Shown here: positions 27,095-35,048 of the stretch, piece after piece | Position numbering within the stretch: position 1 is the stretch's first letter | Layout of the letters: every line of letters starts with the position of its first letter | Assembly: GCF_023184515.1 (NCBI RefSeq) | Contig: NZ_JAAHBP010000003.1 | Span: 62,001 to 126,000 of the forward strand | Length of the DNA: 64,000 nucleotides | Origin: Streptomyces sp. D2-8 | Lineage (GTDB): Bacteria > Actinomycetota > Actinomycetes > Streptomycetales > Streptomycetaceae | Direction: 5' to 3' | The notes under the pieces: generated by a model | The model's input: only the letters and a program-made list of their open reading frames with translations | Databases searched by the model: none | What the model was told of the DNA's origin: nothing | Program-made: the position numbers and the translations under genes

Positions 27095-27699
27095 CCGGAC
27101 ATGCCGAGGGTGAGCAGATGACGCCGGTCGTCAGCGACGAAATCGGAAGTCTCGTAACCGGGTCGGAGCATTTCGGGATGAGCGTGCAGAAGGATGGAGG
27201 TCTCTATTTCCCCCGCATGCATGTCGGTGAGCAGCGAGGTGACCACACCCGCCCGCTCGCGCGCCGCCTCCCAGTCCTCCGCGGCCGGGAAGAGCGCCAT
27301 CCGCTCGCCGCGGGCGGAGGATTCCTGAACCACGTTGCCCAGCACGTAGTTGCCGCCGTGCCCGTTGACCACCACCAGGGCGTCGACCCCGGACCGGCGC
27401 AGCGAAGCCGCAATGTCCCGTACCACCGCATGAAGGGTCACCGAGGAGATGCTGACGGTCCCCGGCCAGGCCGCGTGCTCGTGCGAGCACGAGATCGTCA
27501 CCGGAGGAAGGAGGTGCACCGGGTACGCGCCGGCTATCTCCCGCGCGACGGCACAGGCGACGAGCGTGTCGGTCGCCAGCGGGAGGTACGGACCGTGCTG
27601 CTCGAAGCTCCCCACGGGAAGCACCGCGACCTGCCGTGAGACACCGGAGCCCCGCGTCCGTACGTCTTCCGTGGTGTCCGCCGGCACCAGATCACTCAT
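26971..27699 (-). CDS. Creatininase-family amidohydrolase (ArfB-like)
   Basis: A 242-residue metal-dependent amidohydrolase of the creatininase family. Metal ligands and active-site motifs are complete: PVGSFEQHGPYLPLATDT, SCSHEHAAWPGTVSI, VNGHGGNYV and DMHAGEIETS. In archaea the family member ArfB deformylates the formamidopyrimidine made by GTP cyclohydrolase III. The divergent neighbour here is a GTP cyclohydrolase II carrying the change associated with stopping at that same formamidopyrimidine. The natural inference is that this enzyme removes the formyl group next. ATG 27699 follows AAAGG by about 10 nt. The start is only 41 bp from the divergent cyclohydrolase start. Confidence 0.85.
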   Translation of the reverse strand: MSDLVPADTTEDVRTRGSGVSRQVAVLPVGSFEQHGPYLPLATDTLVACAVAREIAGAYPVHLLPPVTISCSHEHAAWPGTVSISSVTLHAVVRDIAASLRRSGVDALVVVNGHGGNYVLGNVVQESSARGERMALFPAAEDWEAARERAGVVTSLLTDMHAGEIETSILLHAHPEMLRPGYETSDFVADDRRHLLTLGMSGYTDSGVIGRPSLGSAEKGKELLASLADSFGAYFSMLASDA

Positions 27700-27740
27700 A
27701 ACGTCACGGCCTTTCGTCTCTGCTTAGGAACTCGAGAATC

Positions 27741-28400
27741 ATGACAGAAAAAATTGGCGTACTCGGCAAGAAGTCGACGCAGCGGACCGGCGTGGAACGC
27801 GTCGTGAATGCGCCCTTGCCCACCGTGTACGGGAAATTCCAGGCGGTCGGCTACCTGGACCATGACCGCGGTGACGAACAGGTGGCGCTGGTCTACGGAG
27901 AGATCGGCACGGACGACGTCCTCATCCGGCTGCACTCGGAGTGCCTGACCGGCGACGCCTTCGGCTCCCAGCACTGCGAGTGCGGCGACCAGCTCGACGC
28001 CGCCCTGCGCGCGGTCGTCGCCGAGGGCGCCGGCATCGTGGTCTACCTCAGAGGGCATGAAGGCCGCGGCATCGGCCTGCTCGCCAAGCTGCGCGCGATG
28101 GCCCTGCAGGCGGAGGGCCTGGACACCGTCGAGGCCAACCTCGCCCTCGGCCTGCCGGTCGACGCCCGGGACTACGGTGTCGCCGCGCGGATCCTGGACG
28201 ACCTGGGCGTCCGGTCCGTGCGGCTGATGTCCAACAACCCGCGCAAGCGCGAGGCACTGGTGGACCACGGCATCACGGTCGCCGAGCAGGTGCCGCTGCT
28301 GATCCCGCCGTGCGAGAACAACATCACGTACCTGCGCACCAAGCGGGAGCGCCTCGACCACCATCTGCCCCACCTGGACGCGGTGGTCAGCTCCTCCTGA
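27741..28400 (+). CDS. GTP cyclohydrolase II paralogue, probably formamidopyrimidine-producing
   Basis: A 219-residue GTP cyclohydrolase II. The zinc site is Cys68, Cys79 and Cys81 in CLTGDAFGSQHCECG. The catalytic region VVYLRGHEGRGIGL, the GTP-binding LMSNNPRKREAL and a C-terminal PLLIPPCENNITYLRTK are present. Residue 120 is Met (KLRAMALQ), where canonical enzymes have Tyr (RAYALQ). From memory, published work on the three S. coelicolor paralogues found that this Met at position 120 (SCO6655) makes the enzyme release the formylated pyrimidine instead of completing the reaction. It is therefore unlikely to serve riboflavin synthesis. It is divergent from the creatininase-family gene, its likely next step. 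Confidence 0.9.
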   Translation: MTEKIGVLGKKSTQRTGVERVVNAPLPTVYGKFQAVGYLDHDRGDEQVALVYGEIGTDDVLIRLHSECLTGDAFGSQHCECGDQLDAALRAVVAEGAGIVVYLRGHEGRGIGLLAKLRAMALQAEGLDTVEANLALGLPVDARDYGVAARILDDLGVRSVRLMSNNPRKREALVDHGITVAEQVPLLIPPCENNITYLRTKRERLDHHLPHLDAVVSSS

Positions 28401-28497
28401 CCACCTCGGCCGGTTCCGGCTCCCCGACGTGACCTGGGCGAATCCGTGCGCGACCCGCAGGCGGGCCGCGTACGCTTCGTGGACGTCCGCCCCAGAA

Positions 28498-28521
28498 GCG
28501 TCGGCCCTCAGCGGCCGACGC
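28498..28521. other. 9-bp hairpin upstream of the saccharopine dehydrogenase pair
   Basis: GCGTCGGCC (28498-28506) pairs with GGCCGACGC (28513-28521) around six bases. It lies 22 nt before the ATG at 28544 and could be a terminator of the cyclohydrolase gene or a 5'-leader structure of the next gene. Confidence 0.4.
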
Positions 28522-28543
28522 CTCACGCCGGAGGCCCACTGGT

Positions 28544-29605
28544 ATGACCGAGCTCCATCTGTGGCTGCGCCACGAGGCCCGAACGACCGAGCGACGCACT
28601 CCGATCGTGCCCGACGATGCCCGGCGGCTCGTCGGGCACGGAGTGGAACTGACCGTGGAGGAGTCCCCGCAGCGGGTCTTCCCGATCGAGGAGTACGAGG
28701 CGGCCGGCTGCCGCGTCGCCCCCGCGGGCTCGTGGGTGACGGCGCCGCGGGACGCCGTCGTGCTCGGCCTGAAGGAACTGCCCGAGGACCCGGCCGAACT
28801 GACGCACCGGCACATCTTCTTCGGCCACGCCTACAAGAACCAGCCAGGAGCGGCGGAGCTGCTGGGCCGGTTCGCGGCCGGAGGCGGGGCGCTGCTCGAC
28901 CTGGAGTACCTGGTGGACGACACCGGGCGGCGCCTCGCCGCCTTCGGTTTCTGGGCCGGCTACCTGGGCGCCGCCCTGGCCGTGCTCCGGCACCGGGGCC
29001 GGCTGCGGGCACCGCTGGCGCCGACCACCAAGGAAGACCTGGACGAGACGCTCAAGCCCGCCGCCGACGACGCCGAGTTCACCGGCCTCGTCATCGGCGC
29101 CCTGGGCCGCAGCGGCCGCGGCGCCCGCACGGCCTTCGCCACCGCCGGGGTCGACCCGACCTGCTGGGACCTCGCCGAGACCCGGGACCTGGACCGCCCC
29201 GCCCTGCTGCGGCACGACGTGATGGTGAACGCGGTGCTCGCCACCACCCCCGTCCCGCCCTTCCTCCGCGAGCAGGACCTCGACACCCCCGACCGCCGCC
29301 TGCGCACCCTGTGCGACGTGACCTGCGACGTCGGTTCGCCGCTCAACGTCCTTCCGGTGTACGACGACACCACCTCCTGGGACGAGCCCGTCCGGCGCCT
29401 GCGCGACGAACCCCCGCTCGACCTGATCGCGATCGACAACCTGCCCTCCCTGCTGCCGCTGGAATCCAGCGCAGACTTCTCGGCCGCCCTGCTGCCCCAC
29501 CTGCTCGACTTCGGCGTCTTTGGGCCCTGGGGACGCTGTCTGGACCGCTTCCGTGACGCCTCCCGCGCCCACGGCCTCGACAAGGGGGAGTCCCTTGGCC
29601 ACTGA
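28544..29605 (+). CDS. Saccharopine dehydrogenase, Lys1 type
   Basis: A 353-residue enzyme of the fungal Lys1 (saccharopine dehydrogenase, NAD, lysine-forming) family. It has the AlaDH/PNT-like N-terminus (RRTPIVPDDARRLV), and the diagnostic block FFGHAYKNQPGAAELLGRF ... GGALLDLEYL ... RRLAAFGFWAGYLGAALAV, which parallels the yeast enzyme closely. Lys77 and His95 occupy the places of the catalytic Lys/His pair. It would interconvert saccharopine with lysine and 2-oxoglutarate. Its stop lies 11 bases inside the next gene, a Lys9-type partner. Saccharopine enzymes are uncommon in bacteria. Confidence 0.8.
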   Translation: MTELHLWLRHEARTTERRTPIVPDDARRLVGHGVELTVEESPQRVFPIEEYEAAGCRVAPAGSWVTAPRDAVVLGLKELPEDPAELTHRHIFFGHAYKNQPGAAELLGRFAAGGGALLDLEYLVDDTGRRLAAFGFWAGYLGAALAVLRHRGRLRAPLAPTTKEDLDETLKPAADDAEFTGLVIGALGRSGRGARTAFATAGVDPTCWDLAETRDLDRPALLRHDVMVNAVLATTPVPPFLREQDLDTPDRRLRTLCDVTCDVGSPLNVLPVYDDTTSWDEPVRRLRDEPPLDLIAIDNLPSLLPLESSADFSAALLPHLLDFGVFGPWGRCLDRFRDASRAHGLDKGESLGH

Positions 29606-30752
29606 ACCGGCGGCGGCGAGCGGCACCGTCCACTGGATCGGCGCCGGCCTGTCCACGGGCAGCGGCCTGGCCACGCTGTGCGACACCGCCGAGCGCGTAC
29701 GGCTCTGGCACCGCACCGAGGCCCGCGCCGCCGACGCCCTCGGCCGACTGGGCCTCACCGGCCGGGCCGAGCCCCGTGCCTACACGCTGTCCGCGCTCGC
29801 CGCCGAACTCGCCCCGGGCGATGTCGTCGTGTCGATGCTGCCCGCGCCGGAGCACGCGCCGCTCCTCGCGCAGTGCGTACGGCAGGGGGCGCACTTCGCG
29901 TGCTCCAGCTATGTGTCGGACGCGGTGCTGGAGCAGGTGCCCGCCGCCGGGAAGGCCGGGCTCGTCGTCCTCACCGAGGCCGGGCTCGACCCGGGCATCG
30001 ACCACCTCTTCGCCCACGCCCTGGTCGCCCGGGCCCGGGAGGCGATCGGCGACGAGACGCCCGCCTCGTACGCCCTCACGTCGTACTGCGGCGGTGTCCC
30101 CGCCGTCCCGAACGACTTCACGTACCGCTTCAGCTGGGCACCCGCGGGTGTCCTGGGCGCCCTGCGCTCCCCGGCCCGTTACATCGAGGGCGGTGCGCAG
30201 ACGGTCGCCGAGCGGCCCTGGGAGGCGACCCGGCGGCATGTCGTCGACGGGGAGACGTTCGAGGTCTACCCCAACCGCGACAGCGTCCCCTTCGTCGCGC
30301 AGTACGGGCTGCCGGAGGCCTGGACACCGCGCACGTTCGTCCGCGGCACCCTGCGTCTGGAGGGCTGGCTGCGCGCCTGGGACGGCGTCTTCGAGGAGCT
30401 GAGGACCGGCGACGACGATCGCATCGCCGCCCTGGCGCGGGAACTGGCCGCCGCCCACCCCACCACCGACGACGACCACGACCGGGTCGTCCTCGCCGTG
30501 TCGCTGGACGTGCGGGCCGGGTCCGGGCGGACCTGGGCGGGCGGCTACCTGCTGGACCTGGTGGGCGATGCCGAGGAGAGCGCCATGGCCCGCTGCGTCT
30601 CCCGGACCCTCGCCCTCGGCGTCCGCCACGTCCTGGACGGCTCCCTGCCGCCGGGCCTGAACCGCGCCGCCGGGACGGCCGACCGGTCCGAGCAGTGGCT
30701 GCGTGAACTCGCCCGGGACGGAGTCGGGTTCACGCTCCGCGTCGACCAGTAG
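29595..30752 (+). CDS. Saccharopine reductase-like protein, Lys9 type
   Basis: A 385-residue protein of the saccharopine dehydrogenase/reductase (Lys9) family, which links saccharopine with aminoadipate semialdehyde and glutamate using NADP. An N-terminal Rossmann part (VHWIGAGLSTGSGLATL) precedes VVSMLPAPEHAPLLAQCV and the substrate part with LTEAGLDPGIDHLFAHALV, SYCGGVPAVPNDFTYRFSW and GVLGALRSPARYI. TTG 29595 is selected because GGGGAG lies 6-7 nt upstream; no earlier start is in frame with the Rossmann motif so closely. The 11-base overlap with the Lys1-type gene indicates coupling, so the two probably run consecutive steps of lysine turnover or of a related opine-like amino acid. Confidence 0.8.
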   Translation: MATEPAAASGTVHWIGAGLSTGSGLATLCDTAERVRLWHRTEARAADALGRLGLTGRAEPRAYTLSALAAELAPGDVVVSMLPAPEHAPLLAQCVRQGAHFACSSYVSDAVLEQVPAAGKAGLVVLTEAGLDPGIDHLFAHALVARAREAIGDETPASYALTSYCGGVPAVPNDFTYRFSWAPAGVLGALRSPARYIEGGAQTVAERPWEATRRHVVDGETFEVYPNRDSVPFVAQYGLPEAWTPRTFVRGTLRLEGWLRAWDGVFEELRTGDDDRIAALARELAAAHPTTDDDHDRVVLAVSLDVRAGSGRTWAGGYLLDLVGDAEESAMARCVSRTLALGVRHVLDGSLPPGLNRAAGTADRSEQWLRELARDGVGFTLRVDQ

Positions 30753-30758
30753 CGGGCA

Positions 30759-31988
30759 TCAGCCCGAGAGGGCCTCGTGGATCAGCCGCTTGAGGTCCTT
30801 GAAGACCGTGTGGGTGGTCCTGGGCCGCATCTGCGTCATGAACTGCACCGTCAGGTCGCGGCCCGGATCGACCCAGAACGTCGTCGTGGCCACCCCGCTC
30901 CAGCCGAAGGCGCCGAGCCCGGACGGCACCAGAGTGCGGGACGGATCGATCACCACGGAGCAGTTGAGGCCGAAGCCGAGCCCTTCGTTGCCGGGTTCGT
31001 CGTGGGCGGGGCGGCTGCCGAAGGCCCGCAGGTCAACGCCGCCGGGCAGGTGGTTGCGGGTCATCAGGTCCACCGTCCGCGGGGCGAGCAGCCGCATGCC
31101 GTCGAGCTCGCCCCGGCGGCGCAGCAGCTCCATGAAGCGGTGGTAGTCGCGGGCCGAGCACACCATGCCGCCGCTGCCCGACAGGAACCGCGGCCGACCG
31201 CGCAGCGGGAGCCCCGGGATCGGCTCGATGCCGCCGCCCTCCTTCTCCCCGTACATCTCGGAGAGCCGGGGCGCCTGCGCGTCCGTGACGTGGAAGCCCG
31301 CGTCCGTCATGCCGAGCGGCCCGAAGATCCGCTCGGCGCAGAACACGTCGAGCGGCTGTCCGGACACGACCTCGATGATCCGGCCGAGGACGTTGCTGGC
31401 CACCGAGTAGTTCCACTCGGTGCCCGGCTCGAACTGCAGCGGCAGGCTCGCGTACACCTCGATGGTCTCGGCCAGGTTCGCACCCGGCGGCACCGACGAC
31501 TCCAGGTTGGCCTCGCGGTACAGGGCGTCGACGGGGTGGGTGTGGTAGAAGCCGAAAGTCAGACCCGAGGTGTGGGTCATCAGATGCCGGACGAGTATCT
31601 GGCCGTCGGCGGGGCGGGTCTCGACGTCCGCCCCGGAGCCGCCGACGTAGACCCGCGGGTCGGCGAAGGCGGGCAGGTGGTCGGCGACCGGGTCGTCCAG
31701 CGACAGCCGGCCCTCCTCCACCAGCAGCAGTGCGGCGACCGCGGTGACCGGCTTCGTCATGGAGTACACCCGCCACAGCGTGTCGGGCTCGACCGGGAGC
31801 CCGGCCGCGATGTCGCGCAGACCGTGCGTCGCGAGGTGCGCGACGCGCCCGGCCCGGGCGACGGACACCAGGAAGCCCGGCAGACGCCCGTCGTCGACCA
31901 GATGGGCGAAGGTCCGGTCCAGGCGGCCCAGCACCTGCGGATCCAGCCCGGCCTCACCCGGATCGACCTCTTGTCGCAGCTGTGCCAT
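30759..31988 (-). CDS. Serine hydrolase, beta-lactamase class C / esterase family
   Basis: A 409-residue penicillin-binding-protein-fold hydrolase, probably an esterase. The SxxK nucleophile is in VYSMTKPVTAV (about residue 77), the Tyr motif in WNYSVASNVLGRI, and GWSGVATTTFWVDP takes the place of the HxG/KTG motif as in EstB-like esterases. No signal peptide is visible, so it is likely cytoplasmic. ATG 31988 follows GGGAGAAG. It converges on the saccharopine pair with six bases between the stops and appears unrelated to it. Confidence 0.85.
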   Translation of the reverse strand: MAQLRQEVDPGEAGLDPQVLGRLDRTFAHLVDDGRLPGFLVSVARAGRVAHLATHGLRDIAAGLPVEPDTLWRVYSMTKPVTAVAALLLVEEGRLSLDDPVADHLPAFADPRVYVGGSGADVETRPADGQILVRHLMTHTSGLTFGFYHTHPVDALYREANLESSVPPGANLAETIEVYASLPLQFEPGTEWNYSVASNVLGRIIEVVSGQPLDVFCAERIFGPLGMTDAGFHVTDAQAPRLSEMYGEKEGGGIEPIPGLPLRGRPRFLSGSGGMVCSARDYHRFMELLRRRGELDGMRLLAPRTVDLMTRNHLPGGVDLRAFGSRPAHDEPGNEGLGFGLNCSVVIDPSRTLVPSGLGAFGWSGVATTTFWVDPGRDLTVQFMTQMRPRTTHTVFKDLKRLIHEALSG

Positions 31989-32256
31989 GGCTCTTCTCCC
32001 GTCGCGCTAGTCGAGGTGAGATCCGGCCTACCCCGCCCGGACCGCCTCAGACCCCATCGTGGTGCAGGAACGGTTCATGATCGCGCGGGAACGCATGAGC
32101 GAGGGGGCTGGGTGTGTCGACCCGTGTGAACAACCCGGGGGGGCGGTATGCCTGGGGCCCGGGGTGCAGGACCGATGGCCGATGGTCCGGTGGCGGACGG
32201 TTTCCTAGGCTCGGGGCGTCGCGCCCAGGCCGGGACGCCGAAGAGAAGAGGTCACG

Positions 32257-32667
32257 ATGCCCGTGAACGGTCGCAGCCACATTCGTATCGCCCGTCCCTC
32301 CAGGGACCTCGCCGCGGCCGAGCGGTTCTGGGGCGGAGGGCTCGGGCTCGGCGTGGTGTGGCGGGCCGAGGGCGGGGACGAACCCGGGGAGCACGACCTG
32401 CTGATGCTCGGCTGGCCCGACGCCGACTGGCACCTGGAGCTCGTGCACGAGCCCGCCCGGCCGGTCGAGCCCCGCCCCACGGAGGAGGATCTGCTCGTCG
32501 TCTACGTGGACGGTCCCGTCCCGGACGACCTGGTCGCCCGGCTGGAGGAGCACGGCGGCACGAGGGTGGAGTCCCCCAACCCCTACTGGAACGAGTGGGG
32601 AGTCACCGTCGAGGACCCGGACGGCTACCGCCTGGTCCTGTGTCGGCGAGGCTGGTCCAACAGCTGA
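32257..32667 (+). CDS. VOC family (glyoxalase-like) protein
   Basis: A 136-residue vicinal-oxygen-chelate fold protein. Two beta-alpha-beta-beta-beta halves are seen: HIRIARPSRDLAAAERFWGG at the start and WGVTVEDPDGYRLVLCRRGW at the end, the latter being the typical VOC C-terminal strand. Metal ligands are a His near the N-terminus, Glu in WHLELVHEP and one near the end. ATG 32257 has AGAAGAGG upstream. It stands alone with its own terminator at 32675. Isomerase, dioxygenase or resistance function cannot be told apart. Confidence 0.8.
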   Translation: MPVNGRSHIRIARPSRDLAAAERFWGGGLGLGVVWRAEGGDEPGEHDLLMLGWPDADWHLELVHEPARPVEPRPTEEDLLVVYVDGPVPDDLVARLEEHGGTRVESPNPYWNEWGVTVEDPDGYRLVLCRRGWSNS

Positions 32668-32674
32668 AGCACGA

Positions 32675-32703
32675 GCTGCCGGGCCCGCAAAGGGCCCGGC
32701 AGC
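32675..32703. terminator. 12-bp perfect hairpin between convergent VOC and MHS genes
   Basis: GCTGCCGGGCCC (32675-32686) pairs with GGGCCCGGCAGC (32692-32703) around GCAAA. It begins 8 bases after the VOC stop and ends 15 bases before the stop of the convergent transporter, so it can serve both. Confidence 0.85.
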
Positions 32704-32717
32704 AGCACCTGATGGCC

Positions 32718-34076
32718 TCAGGCCGTCACTTTCTCCGGCTGAACGGCTTCCCGGACCGCACGTTCACCCAGCGCCTCGGTCGGGACCCGGTGCGTCTCCC
32801 GCGCCGACAGCGCCGCGATCACGGGCGGCACGCACAGCGCCGCCGTGAACAGCGCCACCGCCGACCAGTCGTCGCCCCCCGGCCCCGCGATCCGCGCCGC
32901 GAACGTCACCGCGAACCCGGCCGCCGCGAAACCGATCTGCGTGCCGATGGCCACCCCGGACAGCCGGACCCGGGTCGCGAACATCTCGCCGTAGAAGGCG
33001 GGCCACACGCCGTTCGCGGCGCTGTAGACCACGCCGAAGCAGACGATGCCCGTCAGGAACGTCAGCGGGTAGGAGCCCGTGGAGACCGCCCACAGGTACA
33101 GGAACATCGTCACCGCGCTGCCCACCGCGCCGATCAGGAACACCGGGCGGCGCCCGATCCGGTCGGACAGCGTCGCCCACAGCGGGATCGCGGCGAGCGC
33201 GACGACATTGGCCAGGGCGCCCACCCACAGCATGGCCGTACGCGACATGCCGACCGCGTCGCTCGTGGCGTACGCCAGCGCCCACACCGTGAAGATCGTG
33301 CTGACCGAGGCGATCAGCGCACCCCCGACCACCCGCAGCACATCCGCCCAGTGCTCGCGCGCCAGCACCGCGAGGGGCAGCTTCACGACGCCCTCCTGCG
33401 CGGCCTGCTGGGCGAAGGCCGGCGTCTCGTCCAGCTTGCGGCGGATGACGAAGCCGACGACGGCGACCGCGACGCTCAGCCAGAACGGCAGCCGCCAGCC
33501 CCACGACAGCAACTGCTCCTCGGGCAGCGCGGCCACCGGGATGAACACCAGCGTGGCCAGCAGCTGGCCGCCCTGGGTGCCGCTGAGGGTGAAGCTGGTG
33601 AAGAAGCCGCGCCGGTCCGGTGGCGCGTGTTCCAGCGTCATGGAGTTGGCGCTGGCCTGCTCGCCCGCCGCCGAGATGCCCTGCAGCACCCGGCACAGCA
33701 CCAGCAGGACCGGGGCGAGGTTGCCGACCTGGTCCCGGGTCGGCAGACAGCCGATCAGGAACGTCGACAGGCCCATCAGCATCAGCGTGAAGACCATGAT
33801 CTTCTTGCGGCCGAGCTTGTCGCCGAAGTGGCCGAGGACCAGCGCGCCGACCGGGCGGGCGGCGTACGCGACGCCGAACGTGGCCAGCGACAGCAGGGTC
33901 GCGGTGGCCGGGTCGGACTCGTCGAAGAACACCTCGGGGAAGATCAGCGCGGCGGCGCTGCCGTAGATGAAGAAGTCGTAGTACTCCAGCGCGCTGCCGA
34001 TCCAGGCGGCGGTCGCGGCTTTCTTCGGCTGACCGGGTGGGGCGGCGGCCCCTCGGGGCGTGGCGGGGACGGACAC
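32718..34076 (-). CDS. MHS-family MFS transporter, probable shikimate/quinate importer
   Basis: A 452-residue major facilitator of the metabolite:H+ symporter group (ShiA/PcaT-like), with 12 predicted helices. Family blocks are GSALEYYDFFIYG (first helix), the loop motif GHFGDKLGRKKIM between helices 2 and 3 and LSDRIGRRPVFLIG between 8 and 9, and RVLQGISAAGEQASANSM. GTG 34076 follows AAGGAG. The gene shares a predicted operator (34151-34174) with the AroE-like/QuiC-like operon on the other side of the TetR gene, which points to uptake of shikimate, quinate or a similar hydroaromatic acid. Confidence 0.85.
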   Translation of the reverse strand: MSVPATPRGAAAPPGQPKKAATAAWIGSALEYYDFFIYGSAAALIFPEVFFDESDPATATLLSLATFGVAYAARPVGALVLGHFGDKLGRKKIMVFTLMLMGLSTFLIGCLPTRDQVGNLAPVLLVLCRVLQGISAAGEQASANSMTLEHAPPDRRGFFTSFTLSGTQGGQLLATLVFIPVAALPEEQLLSWGWRLPFWLSVAVAVVGFVIRRKLDETPAFAQQAAQEGVVKLPLAVLAREHWADVLRVVGGALIASVSTIFTVWALAYATSDAVGMSRTAMLWVGALANVVALAAIPLWATLSDRIGRRPVFLIGAVGSAVTMFLYLWAVSTGSYPLTFLTGIVCFGVVYSAANGVWPAFYGEMFATRVRLSGVAIGTQIGFAAAGFAVTFAARIAGPGGDDWSAVALFTAALCVPPVIAALSARETHRVPTEALGERAVREAVQPEKVTA

Positions 34077-34150
34077 GGCGGCTCCTTGGCGGGCTCCACC
34101 CTAGGCGGAGTGAGAAGAACGGCAAGCAGAGGGGACGGGCCGGATCGCGG

Positions 34151-34174
34151 CTAATTAACCCACTGGGTAGTTAG
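34151..34174 (-). promoter_or_regulatory. TetR-type operator upstream of the MHS transporter
   Basis: Read on the minus strand the 24-bp site begins CTAAC and ends ATTAG, with an ACCCAgTGGGT palindrome inside. It matches the site at 35004-35027 at 16 of 24 positions in the same orientation relative to the gene it precedes. It lies 75 bp before the transporter start. Confidence 0.6.
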
Positions 34175-34238
34175 TAGGGGATGGCCAGTGATGCTGCGCC
34201 CGTGTGCCGCCGGTGTCAAGGGGTCGTGCACGGGGCGT

Positions 34239-34904
34239 TCAGTGCGCCGCGCGCTCCGCCGTCAGGTACGCGATCACCATGTCGCCCAGCATCGCGCGGT
34301 AGTGCGCGCGCTGTGCCCCGTCGAGCAGGTCGCGGCCGAACAGCGCGCCGAAGGTGTGCCGGTTGGAGACCCGGAAGAAGCAGAAGGAGGAGATCATGGC
34401 GTGCAGGTCGACGGCGTCGACGTCGGCCGTGAACAGGCCCGACTCCTGGCCCGACGCCAGGATCCGGCGGATCACGTCCAGGGCGGGGGAGCCCATCTTC
34501 CCGAGCTTCTCGGAGCCGGCGATGTGCTGCGCCTCGTGGATGTTCTCGATGCTGACCAGGCGGATGAAGTCGGGGTGCTGCTCGTGGTGGTCGAAGGTCA
34601 GCTCGGCCAGGCGCCGGATGGCCGCCACCGGGTCCAGATCGTCGACGTCGAGCTGCTGCTCGGCCTCCCGGATCACGCCGTAAGCGCGCTCCAGCACGGC
34701 CGTGAACAGCTGCTCCTTGCCGCCGAAGTAGTAGTAGATCATCCGCTTCGTGGTGCGGGTGCGGGCGGCGATCTCGTCCACCCGGGCCCCGTCGTAGCCG
34801 GCCCGGGCGAACTCCTGGGTGGCGACGTCGAGGATCTCGGCCCGGGTGCGGGCGGCGTCCCGGATGCGCTCGCCGGATCGTGCCGGTTCTTCGACGCTGG
34901 TCAT
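34239..34904 (-). CDS. TetR-family regulator of the shikimate/quinate module
   Basis: A 221-residue TetR repressor. The N-terminal HTH is clear (RAEILDVATQEFARAGYDGA then VDEIAARTRTTKRMIYYYFG), followed by a helical ligand domain with FDHHEQHPDFIRLVSIENIH. ATG 34904 follows GAAGGAA by 6 nt. It lies between the transporter and the divergent dehydrogenase gene and most likely represses both through the two matching CTAAC...ATTAG operators, released by a hydroaromatic acid or its product. Regulation target is inference from position and sites. Confidence 0.88.
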   Translation of the reverse strand: MTSVEEPARSGERIRDAARTRAEILDVATQEFARAGYDGARVDEIAARTRTTKRMIYYYFGGKEQLFTAVLERAYGVIREAEQQLDVDDLDPVAAIRRLAELTFDHHEQHPDFIRLVSIENIHEAQHIAGSEKLGKMGSPALDVIRRILASGQESGLFTADVDAVDLHAMISSFCFFRVSNRHTFGALFGRDLLDGAQRAHYRAMLGDMVIAYLTAERAAH

Positions 34905-35003
34905 CAGGTTCCTTCGGGGGCAAAGGGTCGGGTGCCGGTGATTCTAGAAGCAGGGGCACGTCCGCCCGCGGGGTCTTCCCGGGTTCGTGCTCGGCTGATA
35001 TAG

Positions 35004-35027
35004 CTAACGTACTAGTTCGTACATTAG
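35004..35027 (+). promoter_or_regulatory. TetR-type operator upstream of the AroE-like gene
   Basis: CTAACGTAC (35004-35012) and GTACATTAG (35019-35027) form an inverted repeat with a 6-bp centre. It lies 22 bp before the GTG at 35049, just downstream of an AT-rich GATATAG element, so a bound repressor would block this promoter. Counterpart at 34151-34174. Confidence 0.65.
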
Positions 35028-35048
35028 TGAGCCGCTCGGGAGGCGCGC

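Noticed and set aside
32148..34154. 668-codon plus-strand frame over the VOC and MHS genes
   Set aside because: It is antisense to a clear 12-helix transporter; the sequence is Arg/Gln/His-rich shadow coding.
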